Part shown: positions 60,132 through 64,000 of the stretch, one piece after another | Numbering within the stretch: position 1 is the first letter of the stretch | Layout: each line of letters begins with the position of its first letter | DNA from: Tomocerus qinae | Lineage: Eukaryota; Arthropoda; Collembola; Entomobryomorpha; Tomoceridae | Assembly (NCBI GenBank): GCA_020055645.1 | Contig: CM034546.1 | Span: forward strand, 33,294,001 to 33,358,000 | Reading direction: 5' to 3' | DNA length: 64,000 bases | Translations under genes and position numbers: made by a program | The notes under the pieces: generated by a model | What the model was told of the DNA's origin: nothing | The model's input: only the letters and a program-made list of their open reading frames with translations | Database searches by the model: none

Positions 60132-60734
60132 GGATTAGTAATACACTCTTACAAATCCCTACATGAGATTAGGTTGAAATCAACGTGATTTCAAGTAATT
60201 TCTCCTGTTTTTTGTGTCCTACATTAGTTTGTGTTAAAATAACATGATTGAATAATGTTGATAATGTAACATTATTGAAAGTTAATAATTTACATTATTT
60301 TATGTAAAAAATTAACAGTATATAATGTAAGCCATACAAAAACAATTTCCACCGCAGGAAACGTTCTCCTTACCTTTGCACCAGTTACTGGAGTCTACTA
60401 CCACTGTCCTGTAACTGTACTTGAGGGAAATGGGGCTACTTAGCTGTATTTGATTTGCATGGATTATAGTTAACATTTTTTTTTGTTATTTTGGCTGAAT
60501 ATAATGTTATCATTAACATTATGAAAACTGTAACTTGTATAACAGTTTAAAAATGTTAATTTCACATGAATTGATGTGAAATATACTCGACAGTGAACAA
60601 AATGTTATTTGAAAAGTCAAGCTACATTATTTTAATGTTAGCTTGACTCTTTATTGTAAGCATGAAATCCCATTTCATGCTGTTATACAACTTATTCCCT
60701 AATTTCCCTATGACCAAACTGTAATGATATTATT
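60132..60734. other. intergenic, AT-rich
   Basis: No gene recognised. A short hairpin (GCATGAAATCCCATTTCATGC) is at about 60660. Confidence 0.35.
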
Positions 60735-61103
60735 ATGTATGCTAATCTTAAACCACACAACCCAGAATGTAAAACACTGCACAATGTCACCCTGTATTCA
60801 GCGAACCAAAGAAACTTTAGTTATACCCGCGAGCCATATGGTAATGAAAACACCTCGACGAGAAAAAAGAAGGGAAGCCATCGAACGGAGAGGAAGCGAG
60901 AGAGGCGATTTTTCCAGAAAGAAACTGAGGACTCGGATTTTAGCCTTCTAGCGAGAAGGTCGCACTTTAGCCTTCATGCAGGGGACTCCCATTTTAGCCT
61001 TCTTGAGGAGGAGACGAACTTGAGAGAAGGAGCCGACGAGAACAAACAAAGGAGCTTCCATTCCACAAGAAAAGAAATTACCCAAAAACTGCCCATCAAA
61101 TGA
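60735..61103 (+). CDS. hypothetical charged protein, 122 residues
   Basis: Single open frame starting MYANLKPHNPECK, a strongly basic middle (TRKKKGSHRTERKRERR), then a threefold repeat DSDFSLLARR / SHFSLHAGD / SHFSLLEEE. It stops at TGA. No signal peptide or membrane segment. Composition differs from surrounding random ORFs, but no family is recognised. An AATAAA-rich stretch is at about 61467-61475. It could be an exon or a transposon-derived fragment. Confidence 0.3.
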   Translation: MYANLKPHNPECKTLHNVTLYSANQRNFSYTREPYGNENTSTRKKKGSHRTERKRERRFFQKETEDSDFSLLARRSHFSLHAGDSHFSLLEEETNLREGADENKQRSFHSTRKEITQKLPIK

Positions 61104-62729
61104 TTTATTTTGATTGTATTCCCATTCTAAGCGATCTACAAGTTCCCTCGAGTCATCCAATTTAACCCTTTGCTAGTGCGCAGATTAAGCACACATCTTG
61201 TAGTCGAGAGATCTATTCGATTCCCATCTTCGCTTGTGTACAACTCCCAACTGTTTCTCTCGTTTTGTGCTCTACATACATTGTAGTTATGTGTTAGCTA
61301 CATTAGACATTTGTTGTAAGAATCCAGTTATAAGTAATGTAATAATTTCCAAGTTATTTTGTGATTCTCCTAATTTGTGAACATTCATCATTTGCTGTCA
61401 TAGTTTTTTATGCCATCAAGCTATTTCCGGGCTTTTCACTATGTCTCTTTGAGTAATCTTAATTCAATAAATAAATCTCATTCCTTTTTCTTTTGCAATC
61501 ATAACCCAAAAACTGTAGTGATAATCCTAATCCATCTTATCACCCAACTATCATCTTCAGAGTGCAATTTATCGTGTGAACACAGACACACACCACACAA
61601 ACACGGACAAAGACAATCATCATCACCATTATTATTATTTCCGTGTACACAGTACCAAAGACAGTCATCTTCCATCATCATCAATACAAATACAATACAT
61701 GCATAATAATATTCTGTGTGACATTATAATGTTAATGATAACATTTTCGAAACAACGTTAGTCCATTTTAACGTGGAATTCTAAGAGTGTAGGCAACGGT
61801 ATTCAGTCAACTTCTGTATTACTATGACAAGAGTGGATTGAGAGGACGTGATAGTGATGATACGGATTTGAAAGAGTAGTATAGTAGTACACTATACTAC
61901 TACTCACTATTGCACTGTATCTACGGAAACTGAATGGGATAATTGAATTTATGCTAACCAAACAAGGTCACAACCGAATCTTCGGGCTCTAGCGGGAGAA
62001 CCGGTCCTTCGACAGAGTTGCTGAATTAAAGCACACTCCGTCGAAGAATGGTTTACTATTACTGTCTCTATAATTTTTGCCCAGAAGTTTCAAGTTTTCG
62101 AGATATCCTTTACATAAATTTTCGAACCCCAACCCAACCTCATACATAGGGATTGACAAATCCTGAGAGCAGTTAGCCTGCCTCGAATGTCTCCCTATTA
62201 AAAATCAGTAAATATATTAGCATCTATTCAGTCACTGAAGATATTTGATTAATGATGATACTTGTGGGTCAACCAGATTCATCAATAATTTCCCTCCATT
62301 TTACGATTCAAAATAAATCGTTTTACCATTTTCAACTTCCATGCTTATGACTCATGATATTATTTTCCTTAAAAAGCCACGAAAACGTGTGTTGAAAAGC
62401 CTTTTCCATTGGGAAAACTGTGAAAGGGTATCTTAAAATGTTCAGATTTTCTCGAAAACCAAACAAGTTAAAGTTGAGAAATGACAGATAGCATTTTCGG
62501 CTTTTCATTCTAACACATCATCGTCTCATAGCTGCAATTATTTCAAAAAACAGGATTAGGATAGCAATGTAGATCAGAAGACTAAAATTTACGAATAGGT
62601 TAACAGAAATCTAAAGTGGAGACAGGAAATATTTTCAATTGATATACTAACTTTAAATTTACTGAAAATTTATAAAACTTAGTTGAAGTTTTACTATCAA
62701 AAGGAAGCATTAGAGGTTTCATATGATTT
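61104..62729. other. intergenic with simple repeats
   Basis: Contains CA- and CAT-rich simple sequence at 61570-61690. No gene, RNA gene or defined mobile element recognised. Confidence 0.35.
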
Positions 62730-63058
62730 TTATTTAAAAGATAGGAAATAAAAACGATATACTTCATAGTTGGCAATGGCATATTTCGGTTTTACCACGC
62801 GATATCCACTCAACAATAGAGTAATACCAATAAATTCCAGGATAAAGAGAATCTCTTAAAGAAAGCAATTACCATGTTATATTAATTCCATACCTCAAGA
62901 TATCATATTCAATGGAAATTTCAAAATCCCGTAATAATTCAACGGCCATCCTCTTCAAGTATAAAGGCAAATTAGAAAAAAACGAGAACTGGCCAGGGAT
63001 CAGATATTTACAATTCTCTATTGAACTTAGGCACGGGAAGAAATATCTCGATTAAAAT
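62730..63058 (-). pseudogene. possible ionotropic-receptor-like C-terminal fragment
   Basis: Minus strand: FFPCLSSIENCKYLIPGQF, then NLPLYLKRMAVELL and EISIEYDILR, ending at a donor-like G|GTATGG (62894). About 40 bp on, a frame open from about 62854 reads EILFILEFIGITLLLSGYR followed by VVKPKYAIANYE and stops at 62730. A short lobe segment followed by a single transmembrane helix fits the end of ionotropic receptors (S2 plus TM4). The two parts do not join in frame with the splice sites I see, so it may be broken. Weak assignment. Confidence 0.3.
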
Positions 63059-64000
63059 CGTAAGATATCAACTTGGGAAAACTGAAGACACTGACGATTT
63101 GGTAGCTGCAAATGCAGCTGAGGTAAATATTAAACAAAACACGTAACCAAAAATTAGAACTGGGTATATGCTTTGGTCTTGGATGTTTAATTTCACTAAG
63201 TCATATGGAAATATCCGGCCATATAATATCACTCTGAACAATAGTATGTGGACTAACTTAGGAACTAATTGCTTCGATCTTATTCCTCATAAACTGATTT
63301 TATCAATTTACAACGAAACGAAGTTACAATAAATTATGTTATGATTCATTTTTAACAGAAAATAGCTACAAATTCAAATCTATTTATTGCAATAGTTCAA
63401 GCTTTCGACAAAATTCGTTTGTTATCCTCAGGAACTGGAATTAACACTTCAACTACATACTCCTCAGCCACCCAGGGTTCCATATGGAACCTCAAAAAAT
63501 CAAAATCTCTAAATCGCCCAATTCGGCTATATCCGAGGTCTTTTTGTCGTAGAGTGCCAAACAAAAAAAAATTTTTCCCAAAAAATTAAAATCTTGGATT
63601 CCCCTGATTCGTCTATATCCGAGGACTTTTCCTTCTAGCACTTATAGTTCCCGAGATAGCAATTTTGGGATTTACGGTCCTTGAGGAGTTAATGGACAGG
63701 AGGAATATCATAATCGTAATAATATTATATATTGTGATTTGGAGTGGAAGTTTACGTTTTATTTATCGATGAAAAACAAGCCCTATATTCCCAGCCAATT
63801 TGACCAATATGAAGGCATATTTAACGAATTTCCAAAAAACGTATAACCTTACAGTCTTTTGATTGCTGCTATTTCTTGTTTTTGTCAGATGGACAAAATG
63901 AGAAAATGCGACAATGAGGAAATATAACAAGTTATTGAGTTGGTCTTCATTTTTAGTTGGTTTTTAAATTGGAAATACATTTTTAGCATTTACATTGAAC
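63059..64000. other. right edge of window, AT-rich
   Basis: Two diverged copies of a motif with GGCTATATCCGAGG / GTCTATATCCGAGG occur at about 63510-63560 and 63590-63640. No gene recognised. Confidence 0.35.

Noticed and set aside
1-64000. tRNA, rRNA, CRISPR or bacterial regulatory elements
   Set aside because: No cloverleaf with convincing A and B boxes apart from the SINE head, no rRNA-like stretch, no regularly spaced direct-repeat/spacer array, and the gene structures are eukaryotic.

Overview
This is a gene-poor, AT-rich window from a eukaryotic nuclear genome, almost certainly an arthropod. Evidence for this is a Rebers-Riddiford (RR-2 type) cuticle protein gene, ionotropic-receptor-like fragments, small GT-AG introns, and a dense load of hAT-like, TTAA-specific and SINE-like mobile elements. 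A springtail-like hexapod would fit the NLR-like and receptor families, but that is inference. Nothing bacterial (operons, ribosome binding sites, CRISPR) is present.

Layout. 1-0.6 kb: 3' end of an LRR-like ORF homologous to the C-terminus of the NLR gene at 22.5-30.8 kb. 2.0-2.3 kb: a small hAT-type element built from AAAAACCC repeats. 2.7-6.6 kb (minus): a three-exon cuticle protein gene whose last exon is split by a 2.85-kb foldback hAT-type element with an 8-bp target duplication. 10.4-15.3 kb: two convergent genes for secreted low-complexity proteins, a 128-residue acidic one (plus) and a 567-residue Asn-rich repeat protein (minus). 17.5-20.2 kb: nested mobile elements, with a 60-bp satellite inside a TTAA-flanked element that itself sits inside two further repeats. 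22.5-30.8 kb (plus): a CARD / NB-ARC / helical-repeat / LRR-like gene. Its CARD is divided between a first exon at 22.5 kb and a second exon at 27.6 kb, across a 5-kb intron holding a SINE and MITEs. It carries a frameshift and an in-frame TGA. 31-34.2 kb: five copies of a ~145-bp repeat with a conserved reading frame (a sixth is at 56.7 kb), plus a minisatellite. 35.4-36.7 kb: fragments of unrecognised genes. 37.37-50.20 kb: a 12.8-kb, nearly perfect palindrome bounded by a 6-bp direct repeat, with AGTAGTAAGG termini, subterminal repeats and two copies of a zinc-finger/acidic protein gene. It is best read as a giant foldback mobile element. 50.9-52.8 kb (minus): a multiply broken ionotropic-receptor-like pseudogene, with a possible receptor C-terminal fragment at 62.7-63.1 kb. 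58.3-60.1 kb: further nested TIR elements.

Functionally, the host genes concern innate sensing (CARD-NB-ARC-LRR), cuticle or secreted matrix, and chemosensation, all classes that duplicate quickly. Mobile elements have visibly broken at least one of them (the cuticle gene). Exon boundaries were read by eye from splice motifs and frame continuity. No alignment or transcript data were available, so family assignments rest on motif recognition.
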